From assembly GCF_010233585.1 (NCBI RefSeq), contig NZ_CP045997.1, forward strand, positions 1,701,749 through 1,765,748: DNA of 64,000 nt, given 5' to 3'. Below are positions 35,211-44,845 of this stretch, piece after piece; position 1 is the first letter of the stretch; each line of letters starts with the position of its first letter. The position numbers and the translations under genes are program-made. The stretch is from Spirosoma endbachense (GTDB taxonomy: Bacteria; Bacteroidota; Bacteroidia; Cytophagales; Spirosomataceae). The notes beneath the pieces are model-generated. The model was given only the letters and a program-made list of their open reading frames with translations, did not search any database and had not been told where the DNA came from.

Positions 35211-36281
35211 CTACCGACGGCCGGCTAAATAACGTCGAATGGGCTCATCATATAGCACCAGTACCAGATAGGCGAATACAACAAGTAAAATGCCCCCGGT
35301 TACCACAATCAGTGACAGATGCAGCGTATCCGGTTTCTGACTGGCCAAATAGCTGCCGAAGATCCACATAGCCCCGTAGTGGGTCATATAGAGCGGATAG
35401 GAAAGTTTGCCCGAGAACACACACAATTTTTTAAGTCCAGGCGATAGGGTAGCCCCTGCTCCAGCCGCAATCAGGGCTGGAAAATAGAATAGCACAATGA
35501 TCGGTTCGACCAACCAGTTCCATCGGGTAAAGGGCACGAGAAATGCCAGAATAAGTAGTCCCGCCACACCCGTGAAGCCAAGGCTATTCTTCAGTATCCA
35601 GTTGGCCCGGTAAATGAATAACCCGGCCAGAAACGAGTACGCTACACGGGCACAGCCATCCCAGAAGTTAGACCCTGCCCATCCGCCCAACAGATTTCCT
35701 GCCCGGTAGCTAACGAAACAGAGTGCTACTGCCGCCAGTACGATGAATACGGACAGATAGCGACGGCCGATCCGGTATAATACAAGGGCATAAATGATAT
35801 TGGCCATGTATTCCCAGAATAATGACCACGCTGGCGCATTAAAACTGAACAGGTTGAAAGCCCGTTCTTTCATGATGGGCAACGGAATGAGGAATATCGA
35901 GCAAACAAAGGTCAGCAATAGGTTTGCCCGACCAATTAAACCGGGCTGAGCCGCAAACGGATCGAACAGAAACCCCAGCAAACCTAGTACCGATCCTAAA
36001 ATGACAAGGGGGTGCAATCGAATCAATCGTAGTCTAAAAAACGCTGCGAGCCCCAATAGACGGATTCGGTCGTCATACGCGTAGCCGATGACAAAGCCCG
36101 ATAAGCAAAAGAAAAAATCGACGGCTAAAAAACCGTGGGCGATAAAATTCCGGCTGGGATCGGGATACACCCACTCCATGAAATGAAAGATTACGATGGC
36201 CAGTGCTGCCACTCCGCGCAATCCATCCAGAATAACAAAGTGTTGCTTTGTGCTTATCGTAGCCGAATTTATTTCTCCCAT
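35211..36281 (-). CDS. Membrane acyltransferase, family 3 (OafA/NodX-like)
   Basis: The 356-aa protein has about ten transmembrane segments and the start typical for acyltransferase_3: FVILDGLRGVAALAIVIFHF at residues ~15-34, with the conserved Arg and His, then HGFLAVDFFFCLSGFVIGYAY and RLIRLHPLVILG. These integral inner-membrane enzymes O-acetylate or acylate surface polysaccharides, lipids or macrolides. There is no attached SGNH domain. The target is unknown; neighbours give no direct hint. Convergent with the M15 peptidase gene. Confidence 0.92.
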   Translation of the reverse strand: MGEINSATISTKQHFVILDGLRGVAALAIVIFHFMEWVYPDPSRNFIAHGFLAVDFFFCLSGFVIGYAYDDRIRLLGLAAFFRLRLIRLHPLVILGSVLGLLGFLFDPFAAQPGLIGRANLLLTFVCSIFLIPLPIMKERAFNLFSFNAPAWSLFWEYMANIIYALVLYRIGRRYLSVFIVLAAVALCFVSYRAGNLLGGWAGSNFWDGCARVAYSFLAGLFIYRANWILKNSLGFTGVAGLLILAFLVPFTRWNWLVEPIIVLFYFPALIAAGAGATLSPGLKKLCVFSGKLSYPLYMTHYGAMWIFGSYLASQKPDTLHLSLIVVTGGILLVVFAYLVLVLYDEPIRRYLAGRR

Positions 36282-36700
36282 GCGTAAACGGTTGCGTCTT
36301 TACTTAGAACCTGCGCAAATTTTGTCATATTTTCTGAGTCGGCACGGCGAAATCAATAATCATGAATGGTAAGCGCCTGTTAAAAAAACGTAGATGACTG
36401 GTTGTAGTTGAGAGTTATTATAATCGAAATCAAGTGATTGTGGCAGCACAGCATGATCAGTTTGGTGAAGCCGTAAAACAGCAAGAAGTCCTTTCGTACT
36501 GCCTCCTTCTCCTATTGCAATCAGAGTTCTCATGCAATAAAAGGGCAGTTAACACTATCGACTGGTACTCTACCAATTTATAGTTTATACGTACTAGTCA
36601 TGAATGGGGTTGATTATAAACCTATAAGCCGGGCCGCCATTGCGGTTTCAAAAACCTTATAGGTTTAAATTAAGCGAATGGTCTTTATCCGATACATCCC
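36282..36700. other. 419-bp gap with a possible gene remnant and a dispersed repeat
   Basis: Between 36398 and 36583 the plus strand stays open for 61 codons with protein-like composition (VESYYNRNQVIVAAQ...) but has no proper start; it may be a decayed gene. The right-hand part, 36563-36676, is one copy of a dispersed repeat listed separately. Confidence 0.4.
36563..36676. repeat. Dispersed hairpin-containing repeat, copy 1
   Basis: This copy begins TACTCTACCAATTTATAG and ends in AAACCTATAAG...CTTATAGGTTTAA (36618-36628 and 36656-36666). The reverse complement of 46401-46476 aligns to it: 26 of 30 bases at the left, 15 of 16 in the middle and nearly all of the last ~31, with two extra segments (about 19 and 16 bp) present only in this copy. 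The two copies have opposite orientation. Confidence 0.75.
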
Positions 36701-38122
36701 TTAATTCTGTTTTTGCGGATTAGGAAGCACCTTCTCGATTTCTGAAGGCGGAAGGGTAAAGGACGTTTTCTGCTTTTCGTATTCTTTGGTCAAATCCGCC
36801 ACAATCTCAGGATAGTCTTTGGCCAGGTCATATTTTTCGCTGGGGTCATTATCGATATTGTAGAGTAACGGAGTCGCGTGTACGTCCGGGGCTGCTGGTG
36901 AATAGGATGCGTGGGTCAGGAAATGGGCCTTCCAGGAACCTTTACGGATTGCATAAACCTGCTCATTCAGGTAATACGGCAGCATTTCACGAGCTTTTTC
37001 TTGTTGACCAAACAGTACACCGGATTGGTCAATTCCATCCAGTACCCGGTCTTTAGGCAAACTTGCTTTTGCCACCGCAGCAATCGTTGGGAGCAGGTCC
37101 ATATTGCTCATAAGAGCGTTACTGGTCACGTTTGCTTTAATTTTACCAGGCCACCAGGCAATACCCGGAACGCGCATTCCGCCCTCATAGGTCGAATTTT
37201 TACCTTCATACAGCAGGCCCGCTGAGCCGCCGTGATCCTTCTGAACGAGCCAGGGACCATTGTCGCTGGTGAAAACAACAAGCGTGTTCTGATCCAGTTT
37301 AAGTTCCTTCAGCGTTTTCAGTATTTGCCCCACACTCCAATCTAACTCCGCAACCACATCACCGTACAAACCACGAGGGCTTTTCCCTTCGAAATCGGGC
37401 GAGGCATACAGGGGTGTATGGGGAAAATTACTGGCGTAATACATCAGAAACGGTTTGTCTTTGCTCCGTTTGATGAATTGAATGACCTCATCGGTATAGC
37501 GTTTGGTCAGAAAATGCTGATCCGGTTCTTCTTCAATGATGGTTTCATTTTTATACAGGGGCAAAGCCGGAGCGTTCGCACGAGGACCGGGCGGTATGCC
37601 ATAAACACCCGCTTTACTTGTCGTAAAGACTTTCCCCATGTCATTGGAGTAGGGCGTACCAAACCAGTAATCGAAGCCCTGCCGGGTCGGCAAAAACTCC
37701 TGCAGATGGCCAAGGTGCCACTTACCAACCAATCCGGTTGCATAGCCTTTCTCTTTAAGCATCTCGGCGATGGTTACTTCGCTCAGGGGCAAACCGCTGG
37801 CCGAATTCTGCCGGAATACATCCCCTTTACCGTACACACCCGTGCGAGCCGGAAGCCGACCGGTGAGCAGTGCCGCCCGACTGGGTGTACAAACGGCAGC
37901 GCCCGAGTAAAACTCCGTGAAGCGCATGCCTTCGACGGCCATTCGGTCCAGATTTGGCGTTGAAATAGTTGGGTGACCATAACACCCCAAATCGCCGTAG
38001 CCTAAATCATCGGCCAGAATAACAATGATGTTCGGTGCTTTTTGCGATTGAGCAACTACCGGAAAGCCCAAAAGTACCAGGAGCAGACTTCCCCAAAAAT
38101 GGGTGTTTATGCGATTAATCAT
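36701..38122 (-). CDS. S1-family sulfatase (arylsulfatase-like), exported
   Basis: The 473-aa protein has a signal peptide (to about QSQ) and the full sulfatase signature: metal-site NIIVILADDLGYGDLGCYG with Asp38/Asp39, and the formylglycine site Cys78 in CTPSRAALLTGR (C-x-P-S-R), plus GKWHLG and the late TSDNGPW. Activity requires conversion of Cys78 to formylglycine by a separate maturase, not seen here. It is the last gene of the SusCD locus, 26 bp behind susD, so the substrate is most likely a sulfate ester on a glycan taken up by that system. A phosphonate or phosphodiester substrate cannot be excluded. Confidence 0.94.
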   Translation of the reverse strand: MINRINTHFWGSLLLVLLGFPVVAQSQKAPNIIVILADDLGYGDLGCYGHPTISTPNLDRMAVEGMRFTEFYSGAAVCTPSRAALLTGRLPARTGVYGKGDVFRQNSASGLPLSEVTIAEMLKEKGYATGLVGKWHLGHLQEFLPTRQGFDYWFGTPYSNDMGKVFTTSKAGVYGIPPGPRANAPALPLYKNETIIEEEPDQHFLTKRYTDEVIQFIKRSKDKPFLMYYASNFPHTPLYASPDFEGKSPRGLYGDVVAELDWSVGQILKTLKELKLDQNTLVVFTSDNGPWLVQKDHGGSAGLLYEGKNSTYEGGMRVPGIAWWPGKIKANVTSNALMSNMDLLPTIAAVAKASLPKDRVLDGIDQSGVLFGQQEKAREMLPYYLNEQVYAIRKGSWKAHFLTHASYSPAAPDVHATPLLYNIDNDPSEKYDLAKDYPEIVADLTKEYEKQKTSFTLPPSEIEKVLPNPQKQN

Positions 38123-38148
38123 GCTGTTAGCTAAGTTGAGGGTAGGAT

Positions 38149-39618
38149 TTAATAACCTGGATTCTGATCTGTCGGGGCAATATCCGGATTATTATCAATT
38201 TCCTGCTTGGGAATCGGCATTAGTAAGACCGAATTTGGAATGTCGATACCTTTTGCTGCTTTAATGACTGACTTGGCGGTGCCCGTACGGACGAGATCAT
38301 ACCAGCGTTTACCTTCTGCGATAAATTCATAAGCCCGTTCCTTCAGGACTAAATCCCGAAACGTGGCCGCTGTCTGACCAGCTAACGTAAAATCGACCGA
38401 TGACGGGCTTCCCGGCGCAAAGCCATAGGCCCTTCTGTGAACCATATTCAGTCGTTCCACCGCCAGCGCCGTTGGCCCTTGACTAGCCTGACTAGCCGCT
38501 TCCGCATAAATCAGCAAGGCATCGGCGTAGCGGTAGATTGGAAAATCGTTGCCACTGGCTATCGAAGCCGGAGCACCTGTATCTTTAAATTTTCCAAATC
38601 GAATGGGTTGTGTCGCGCTGTTGGCAACAATAGTGCCTGCTTTGTTGGGTCCTGCGGTATACAGATTATACCCTTTCCGTAAATCCGTGTCGGCCCAGTC
38701 GCGCAGTAGCGGGTAGGTTGGGAAACCGAAGAACGTACCGAAGCCGTTTATGGCCCAGAGGCTGGTCGGCAGATGATAGAATTGAGGCAGCGCCGAACCC
38801 GCGGCCACACTCCGCTGAAACTTAATGGAGAAGATTTCTTCGGCCGTCGTGACAACACCAGCGCCAAAAATGTTCTCAAAATCAGCAGACTGCTTTATAG
38901 TAACCAGCGAGTAAGCTGCCGACGCAATAACCTCCTCGGCTTTATCGCGGGCATTAGCCCATTGTTCCCGCACTAAATAAATATCCGCCAGCATCGTTTT
39001 TGCTGAGCCTGAGGTGGGTTTACCGGCAAGCGATTGTGTCAGGGGCAGGCTGGTCTCTGCTAGTTTTAAATCGGCTATAATCTGTGCATAGACAGTCTCG
39101 ACGGTTTCGCGCTTGCCGCCAACAGCCGTCAGATCCTGTGTTGGTTGAGTCCGAACAGGAACCCCGCCAAAGTTTTTGACGAGATTATAATAGGCCAGCG
39201 CCCGTAGAAAATAGGCTTCACCCAGTAACTGTTTCTTTTGCGTTTCATCCATCGAAATAGCGGGAATGTACTTCAGTGCCAGGTTGGCCGCATCGATGGT
39301 TTTGTAAAATCCCGCCCAAAACTGATCCGTTACGGCAATGATGGGTGTCGTAATCTGATACTGCGACATAGGAATGTAAAATCCCTGTCCGGATGCATAA
39401 TCCTCTAGAGCAGTCGTATGAGCCAGATACCGGAAACCGTATAACGTAGTGGTATGGAGTGTACTGGATACCGCACTGATTGCCGAGTTAGCATCAGCCG
39501 CCGTTTTGTAAAAGTTCGTCGTGGCCAACAAACTTTCGGGCTTTTCGATTAGTATTTCCTTACAGGAAAAAGTCAGCAGGCTCGTACTGAGTAGACAGAA
39601 TATAATATTTTTTCTCAT
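38149..39618 (-). CDS. SusD/RagB-type glycan-binding outer-membrane lipoprotein
   Basis: The 489-aa protein has a lipoprotein signal (LLTFSCKE, Cys19), the N-terminal SusD-like domain with TPR helices (LIEKPESLLATTNFYKTAADANSAISA), and the C-terminal RagB/SusD signature (AVERLNMVHRRAYG, LKERAYEFIAEGKRWYDLVRTG, ending IPKQEIDNNPDIAPTDQNPGY). SusD proteins form the lid of the SusC channel and present the ligand. It is 24 bp downstream of susC and 26 bp upstream of the sulfatase, on the same strand. Confidence 0.96.
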   Translation of the reverse strand: MRKNIIFCLLSTSLLTFSCKEILIEKPESLLATTNFYKTAADANSAISAVSSTLHTTTLYGFRYLAHTTALEDYASGQGFYIPMSQYQITTPIIAVTDQFWAGFYKTIDAANLALKYIPAISMDETQKKQLLGEAYFLRALAYYNLVKNFGGVPVRTQPTQDLTAVGGKRETVETVYAQIIADLKLAETSLPLTQSLAGKPTSGSAKTMLADIYLVREQWANARDKAEEVIASAAYSLVTIKQSADFENIFGAGVVTTAEEIFSIKFQRSVAAGSALPQFYHLPTSLWAINGFGTFFGFPTYPLLRDWADTDLRKGYNLYTAGPNKAGTIVANSATQPIRFGKFKDTGAPASIASGNDFPIYRYADALLIYAEAASQASQGPTALAVERLNMVHRRAYGFAPGSPSSVDFTLAGQTAATFRDLVLKERAYEFIAEGKRWYDLVRTGTAKSVIKAAKGIDIPNSVLLMPIPKQEIDNNPDIAPTDQNPGY

Positions 39619-39642
39619 GGCTTGTTGGCAGAAAAGTAGGGT

Positions 39643-42600
39643 TTAGAAACCAATGCGGGCACCAATCGTATAGGTACGGGCGGAGGGGTAGCCGGTTTGG
39701 TCGATGCCCACCGAAATGGAGGAAGCCCCTCCCAGCGTATTGACCTCCGGATCAAACCAGGAATAGTTGGCAAACGTGAGCAAATTCTGGCCACTCACAT
39801 AGAGCTGCGCACTGCGGAGCCATTTCAAATCCCATTTGGTTGTTGGTACATTGTAGGCCAATTGTATATTCTTCAGGCGCAGGAAGGAACCGTCCTCTAC
39901 AAATCGATTCGACTCCTTAAAGGATGTACTGGCGCTGATCTTCGGATACCTGGCGTTGGGGTTTGGATTGGCCACTGTCCAGTGATTATCGAAGACATCT
40001 TTAATCTGGTTTTCGCCAAAGTACATGCTACTGGCCTGATTGGTCAAGTTGGCATTGAAAATATCTCCGCCCTGTTTCCCCAGCCAGAACATTGTAAGGG
40101 TGAAATCTTTGACAGAAATGTTTGTGTTGAAGTTATACAGAAAATTGGGGTTCGGATTGCCGATAATGGTCTTGTCGGCCAGGGTAATAGCCCCATCCCC
40201 ATTCAGGTCCTGGTATTTAATAGCCCCTTTTTCATCCAGACCGTTTTCCAGATACCCATAGAAAACCCCCACGGGCTGGCCAACCCGGATCAGGTTAACG
40301 GCTACCGACAGTGGCTGTTGCAGGAGTGTGCCAAACACATCACTTCCGCCTGCGAGTTGAACCACTTCGTTGCGATTCCGGGTAAAATTGACGTTTAAAT
40401 CCCACTTGATGGCTTTCCTATTGATCAGGTTGGCGTTTAACCCCAACTCGATGCCGCTGTTACGAATTTGTCCGATATTTTGTATGGTACTGGTGTAGCC
40501 GGTTGATTGTTGAAGCGGTACGGTAGCCAGTAGATCCCGCGTGTTTTTCTGGTAGTAATCGAGGGTTAAGGAAAACCGGTTTCGTAAAATGGCAATGTCC
40601 AAACCCGCGTTAAATTGCCCGGTCGACTCCCATTTCAGATCAGGATTGACGAGCAAAGAACCCGTTAACTGGCCCACGTAAAGCTGATCATTGTAGACCG
40701 TGTTGACGGGGCTTAACGTAAACAGCGTCTGGTAGGGCAAAAGAGCCGTGTTACCCGTGATCCCGTAAGAAAGACGAAGTTTTAAGTCTGAAATGGTTCG
40801 TATATTCTGGGCAAATGGTTCATCGATGATACGCCAGCCAAAGGCCGCTGAGGGGAAGTAGCCCCATTTGTTATTGACGCCAAAGCGGGATGAACCATCT
40901 GCCCGAATACTGGCCGTCAGCAGATACCGACTTTTATAGGAATAGTTAGCGCGGGCCAGATAGGAGAAAAGTGCCCATTTGTAGGAAGTGCTGGTCGGTA
41001 CACCTGGATTGCTCCCTACGCCGATATTCTCCGATTCCAGTCCTTCGTAATTGAAGCCGGTAGAACTGGTTGCAAACGAACGGCTTTTTTCCTGCTGATA
41101 CGTAACACCTCCTAATAGCGTTAACTCGTGATTGGCTGGAAGTTGAGGCATATACGTAGCCGTATTTTCATTCAGGATATTGGCCCGACTGCCGTAGGTA
41201 ATAGTTGCCGAACCGGCGGGGGTCGTTGAAATTACAGCCGGGGAATAAAAATCGCCCCGGATCGAGCTATTTTCGATACCGATCGATGAGCGTAGGGTCA
41301 GGTTTTTAACGGGCTCATAACTAACTGCGGCACTGGTCAGGATATAGACTTCGTTGTTTTTCTGGTGCCGGGCTTCGGCCAGCGCCAGTGGATTCTCCAG
41401 GCTGTTAGGACTGAACGCATAGGGCTTCACATAACTGTAATTACCCAAATTATCATAGGGAGCAATAGTGGGTGGGGAACCCAGCGCAGCCGATATTACT
41501 GTACTGCCTTTCTGTCCGTTGTCGTTCAACAACTGGGAGCGATCCGTATTGGTCAGTACCGCGTTATAGAACAGGCGGACTTTATCCCCCAGCTTCTGAT
41601 TCAGATTGACACGGAAATTTTCCCGGTTGTAATCTGAGCCCCGAATAATACCCTGTTGGCCAAAATAATTGCCCGACACCGCATATTGCGTATTCTCATT
41701 TCCTCCCGTTACCGACAGCGTATGGTTCTGCATCGGTGCCTGGCGGAAGATAACGTCCTGCCAATCGGTGCCCGGTGACCGCCCAAAGGCACTAATCTGG
41801 TCGGGGGTAAAATAAGGGGCAAAGCCATCATTGATTGCCCGTTCGTTGGCTAACGTAGCAAACTCCTGAGCGTTCATCAGGTTTATTTTTTTATTTACCT
41901 GCTGCACAGCATAATAACTATCCAGCGATATCTGGGTTTTGCCCGCTTTACCGCGTTTGGTTGTAATGATGATAACACCATTCGCCCCTCTGGAGCCATA
42001 GATAGCCGTTGCCGAGGCATCTTTCAGGACCTCCATCGATTCAATATCGTTTGGACTGATGGCGTTTGGCGCACCCGACAAGGCAAAGCCATCTACGACA
42101 TATAGCGGTTCGTTACTTCCTTGCAATGAGTTACCGCCCCGAATGCGTACACTCAGGGTTGTACCGGGTTCGCCCGAGTTCTGTAAAACCTGTACACCGG
42201 GAGTGCGTCCCTGTAGTCCCTGAACGGCATTAATGGTTGGATAGGCCGTCAATTCTTTGGCCGACACCGAACCCAGCGAGCCAGTAATGTCACTTTTCTT
42301 AACGGTTCCATACCCGACGACGACGACTTCATTTAGGGTTTTATTATCGGGCATTAATTGAATATCGATCGTCGACTTCGTGCCGATAGCGATTTCCTGA
42401 GACGTGTATCCCACCAGCGAAAAAACCAGAGTAGCATTCCCTCCTTCCGAGATAGTCAGTTTAAATTTCCCGTCGACGTCCGTTGTAGTTCCTCGAGTTG
42501 TCCCTTTCAAGAGCACATTGACACCCGGTAATCCAGCCTTGTTTTCATCGATAACCTGCCCAGCAATGGCCTGGTCAATTGCCTGTAGATTCTTCTCCGA

Positions 42601-43065
42601 GACTGCATTGGACAAGCCCGGCTTTGCGTTGACGTCCGTTGTTTCCAGGCTGGTCAATGATCCGGTGGCGCTAACACCTGGCAAACCTATTATACTGGTA
42701 GACAGGCCTTTATCTACCCGATGTCCAGTTATTAAATAAGCCCCGTTTTTTACTTTACGATAGCGAAGCCCGGTATTCTTGAGAACCATTTTCAGGTTTT
42801 CTTCCAGGTCGACTTTCTGATCAATGATATTGGTCGGTACGACCAGACCCCGCACGAGCTGATCGCCATACAGGATATCTACCCCGAAAAGTTGTTTGAG
42901 ATCTTTCAGGGCGTCGGTTAATAATCGTGTCGTATTGTCGGTAACTCTGGCAGGCGAATGAATCGGCTGCGGGGCGAAAACGGGCAAAGCAGTAGCTGAT
43001 TGACCGGAAAAAGTCAGGCAAACTACCAGCCCCAGCGTTGGAAGGCCAGTAAAACAGGAAAGCAT
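39643..43065 (-). CDS. SusC/RagA-type TonB-dependent transporter with N-terminal STN signalling domain
   Basis: The 1140-aa receptor has a signal peptide, an STN (secretin/TonB short N-terminal) domain at ~50-112 (LTDALKDLKQLFGVDILYG), a carboxypeptidase-regulatory-like domain at ~168-238 (AGQVIDENKAGLPGVNVLL), the EVVVVGYGTVKKSDITGS segment, a plug (RIRGGNSLQGSNEPLYVVDGF) and a C-terminal barrel ending with IGARIGF. The STN domain is the part that contacts FecR-type anti-sigma factors in trans-envelope signalling, and such a gene lies 10 bp upstream. It imports a ligand with SusD; the sulfatase in the same unit suggests a sulfated glycan (inference). Confidence 0.96.
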   Translation of the reverse strand: MLSCFTGLPTLGLVVCLTFSGQSATALPVFAPQPIHSPARVTDNTTRLLTDALKDLKQLFGVDILYGDQLVRGLVVPTNIIDQKVDLEENLKMVLKNTGLRYRKVKNGAYLITGHRVDKGLSTSIIGLPGVSATGSLTSLETTDVNAKPGLSNAVSEKNLQAIDQAIAGQVIDENKAGLPGVNVLLKGTTRGTTTDVDGKFKLTISEGGNATLVFSLVGYTSQEIAIGTKSTIDIQLMPDNKTLNEVVVVGYGTVKKSDITGSLGSVSAKELTAYPTINAVQGLQGRTPGVQVLQNSGEPGTTLSVRIRGGNSLQGSNEPLYVVDGFALSGAPNAISPNDIESMEVLKDASATAIYGSRGANGVIIITTKRGKAGKTQISLDSYYAVQQVNKKINLMNAQEFATLANERAINDGFAPYFTPDQISAFGRSPGTDWQDVIFRQAPMQNHTLSVTGGNENTQYAVSGNYFGQQGIIRGSDYNRENFRVNLNQKLGDKVRLFYNAVLTNTDRSQLLNDNGQKGSTVISAALGSPPTIAPYDNLGNYSYVKPYAFSPNSLENPLALAEARHQKNNEVYILTSAAVSYEPVKNLTLRSSIGIENSSIRGDFYSPAVISTTPAGSATITYGSRANILNENTATYMPQLPANHELTLLGGVTYQQEKSRSFATSSTGFNYEGLESENIGVGSNPGVPTSTSYKWALFSYLARANYSYKSRYLLTASIRADGSSRFGVNNKWGYFPSAAFGWRIIDEPFAQNIRTISDLKLRLSYGITGNTALLPYQTLFTLSPVNTVYNDQLYVGQLTGSLLVNPDLKWESTGQFNAGLDIAILRNRFSLTLDYYQKNTRDLLATVPLQQSTGYTSTIQNIGQIRNSGIELGLNANLINRKAIKWDLNVNFTRNRNEVVQLAGGSDVFGTLLQQPLSVAVNLIRVGQPVGVFYGYLENGLDEKGAIKYQDLNGDGAITLADKTIIGNPNPNFLYNFNTNISVKDFTLTMFWLGKQGGDIFNANLTNQASSMYFGENQIKDVFDNHWTVANPNPNARYPKISASTSFKESNRFVEDGSFLRLKNIQLAYNVPTTKWDLKWLRSAQLYVSGQNLLTFANYSWFDPEVNTLGGASSISVGIDQTGYPSARTYTIGARIGF

Positions 43066-43075
43066 ACAAGAAGGG

Positions 43076-44086
43076 TTAAATAGGTTGGGGAGCCAGCAGC
43101 ACTTTGTCGCCCTGCCGGGTAATCCGAATGTTTAAGGCTTCGGCAATAATGGATAATAAGTCATCCGCACTTTGAGCCGGATAGGCACCCGATAACGTCA
43201 GCGCTGCCGTTTCGGGATCGGAAATTTCCAGGCTCATACCAAAATTTTCCTGGAACAGATACGTAATTTCCTTGAGTGAGGTCTCCTCAAAGACATACCG
43301 ATGGTCCCGCCAGGCCGCATAGTTAGCCGGTTGCGGGATTGGCTTCAGACGGGCAACGCCATTGCGTTTCAGGTTAACCAGATCACCTGGTTTGAGGGTT
43401 ACCTGTTGTTCGCCCTGGCCTGCCTGCTGATAATGGAGTTCAACCTTCCCTCGCTGCAGCACGACCTGCGTACCCCGAGGTCGGGCATACAATGTGAATT
43501 CTGTACCCAGCACGACAACATCGGCCCCATTGTCGGTTTTGACCACAAATCGCTGATTGTTAGCCATGTGTGTAACTGAAAATAACGCTTCACCATCCAG
43601 CCAAACCTGGCGGGTTTCGCGTCCGAAACCAAACCGAGGTACTCGTAAAGTGGAGTTGGCATTGAGCGTTACCTGGCTGCCATCTTCCAGTTGAACGACG
43701 CGCGTCTGACCATACGCAGTTTCGTAATTTTTATTCAGTAGTTGCTGACGAAACGTAAAGCTGCCCACCATGATGGCAACGGAGGCCGCTACTGCCCAAA
43801 GCAACCAGTTTCGACGTGTAGGCGTGGGTAATGCCATACGTATTGCTTCACCTGCCTGCACGTCCGTCGGGCGATCACTGGTTAAAAAATTGGTATAGCT
43901 CGTTAGCGCGCTTTGCTGATCGGCTACGTACTGCAAATGAGATTGCTCCCATTCTTCCAGCCACTCATAAAATAGTTCTTCATGGCGAGGATCTTCACAC
44001 CATTCATCGATCAGCTTCCGCTGCAAGGTAGTTGCCTTGCCCGCAAATGAGTCGAAAATAAGTTGTTTATTGACGAGTTGATTCAT
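43076..44086 (-). CDS. FecR-family anti-sigma factor / trans-envelope signal transducer
   Basis: The 336-aa protein has an N-terminal cytoplasmic anti-sigma domain (LIDEWCEDPRHEELFYEWLEEWE), one transmembrane helix (~93-110, WLLWAVAASVAIMVGSF), a periplasmic FecR domain (VVQLEDGSQVTLNANSTLRVPR, then VLGTEFTLYARPRGTQVVLQRG) and a C-terminal DUF4974 domain (AYPAQSADDLLSIIAEALNI), which resembles an STN-binding module. It would hold the ECF sigma factor until the SusC STN domain reports ligand. The gene sits 57 bp after the sigma gene and 10 bp before susC. Confidence 0.95.
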   Translation of the reverse strand: MNQLVNKQLIFDSFAGKATTLQRKLIDEWCEDPRHEELFYEWLEEWEQSHLQYVADQQSALTSYTNFLTSDRPTDVQAGEAIRMALPTPTRRNWLLWAVAASVAIMVGSFTFRQQLLNKNYETAYGQTRVVQLEDGSQVTLNANSTLRVPRFGFGRETRQVWLDGEALFSVTHMANNQRFVVKTDNGADVVVLGTEFTLYARPRGTQVVLQRGKVELHYQQAGQGEQQVTLKPGDLVNLKRNGVARLKPIPQPANYAAWRDHRYVFEETSLKEITYLFQENFGMSLEISDPETAALTLSGAYPAQSADDLLSIIAEALNIRITRQGDKVLLAPQPI

Positions 44087-44143
44087 GTCCAGGAGTATTT
44101 AGTAGGATGACACATTTGGTGTTGGAAAACCCTTAAATACAGG

Positions 44144-44845
44144 TTAGAAAAAATCAACTAATACACTGATGCTCAGAAGAAACCAACGATCTTTCAATAA
44201 CTCCCTCAGCGCATGACTGGCCAGCCGGATCTGTACTTCAATCGTTCGAACCGAAAGGCCAAGCTCACTGGCAATTTCTCCGTATTTCTTTCCTTCGAAG
44301 CGGTACATCAGGTAAATGCGTCGGCGCTGTACAGGCAAGGACTCGATCGCTTTTTCTACATCCTGATAGAGTTCATCATACTGGGTGATGGCGTCTGGTT
44401 GCTGGTGCTCCTTTGTGGTCTGATACTGGGCTTCCTCCAGCGATACATCGCGCTGGAATGTCTGCCGAATGTAATTATAGGCCTGATTCCGAATGGTTTT
44501 GTAGAGATAAGCCCGGTAAGAAGTGGTAATGGTGCTAAAAATCTGTTGTTCATAAAACTGACAGAACATATCGGCGACCAGGTCTTCGGCAACAGCTTTT
44601 GACCCCACAAAACGCACAGCATGACTGCAAAGGGCGACATAATGCTGCCGAAAAAGCAACTCGCAACCCAATTGGGCGTCGGTTTTGAACGTTCGGCGGA
44701 TAAACAGTTCTTTATCGGTAGCCAACGGCTCCAGCTCATCTGGTGATGATGCGTCCATAGTCGATAAAGGTACTGATTCGGTCACTGCGTCAGTTTGCCA
44801 GGTACTGATTAGTTGCATGTTGTAATTGATTAATCGTATGCTCAC
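44144..44845 (-). CDS. ECF-type RNA polymerase sigma factor of a SusCD locus
   Basis: The 233-aa protein has sigma region 2 (LGCELLFRQHYVALCSHAVRFVGSKAVAEDLVADMFCQFYE) and region 4 (ESLPVQRRRIYLMYRFEGKKYGEIASELGLSVRTIEVQIRLASHALRE abbreviated here by position ~165-215), as in the Bacteroidota RpoE-like/SigV group linked to FecR. The N-terminal ~45 residues before region 2 are longer than usual; an internal start at Met10 or Met30 is possible. It heads the five-gene unit and presumably transcribes it, since it lies directly upstream of fecR, susC, susD and the sulfatase. Confidence 0.93.
   Translation of the reverse strand: MSIRLINYNMQLISTWQTDAVTESVPLSTMDASSPDELEPLATDKELFIRRTFKTDAQLGCELLFRQHYVALCSHAVRFVGSKAVAEDLVADMFCQFYEQQIFSTITTSYRAYLYKTIRNQAYNYIRQTFQRDVSLEEAQYQTTKEHQQPDAITQYDELYQDVEKAIESLPVQRRRIYLMYRFEGKKYGEIASELGLSVRTIEVQIRLASHALRELLKDRWFLLSISVLVDFF

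Noticed and set aside
39697..40398. 233-codon open frame antisense to susC
   Set aside because: Fully overlapped by the SusC barrel, no domain signs; composition is that of an antisense reading.
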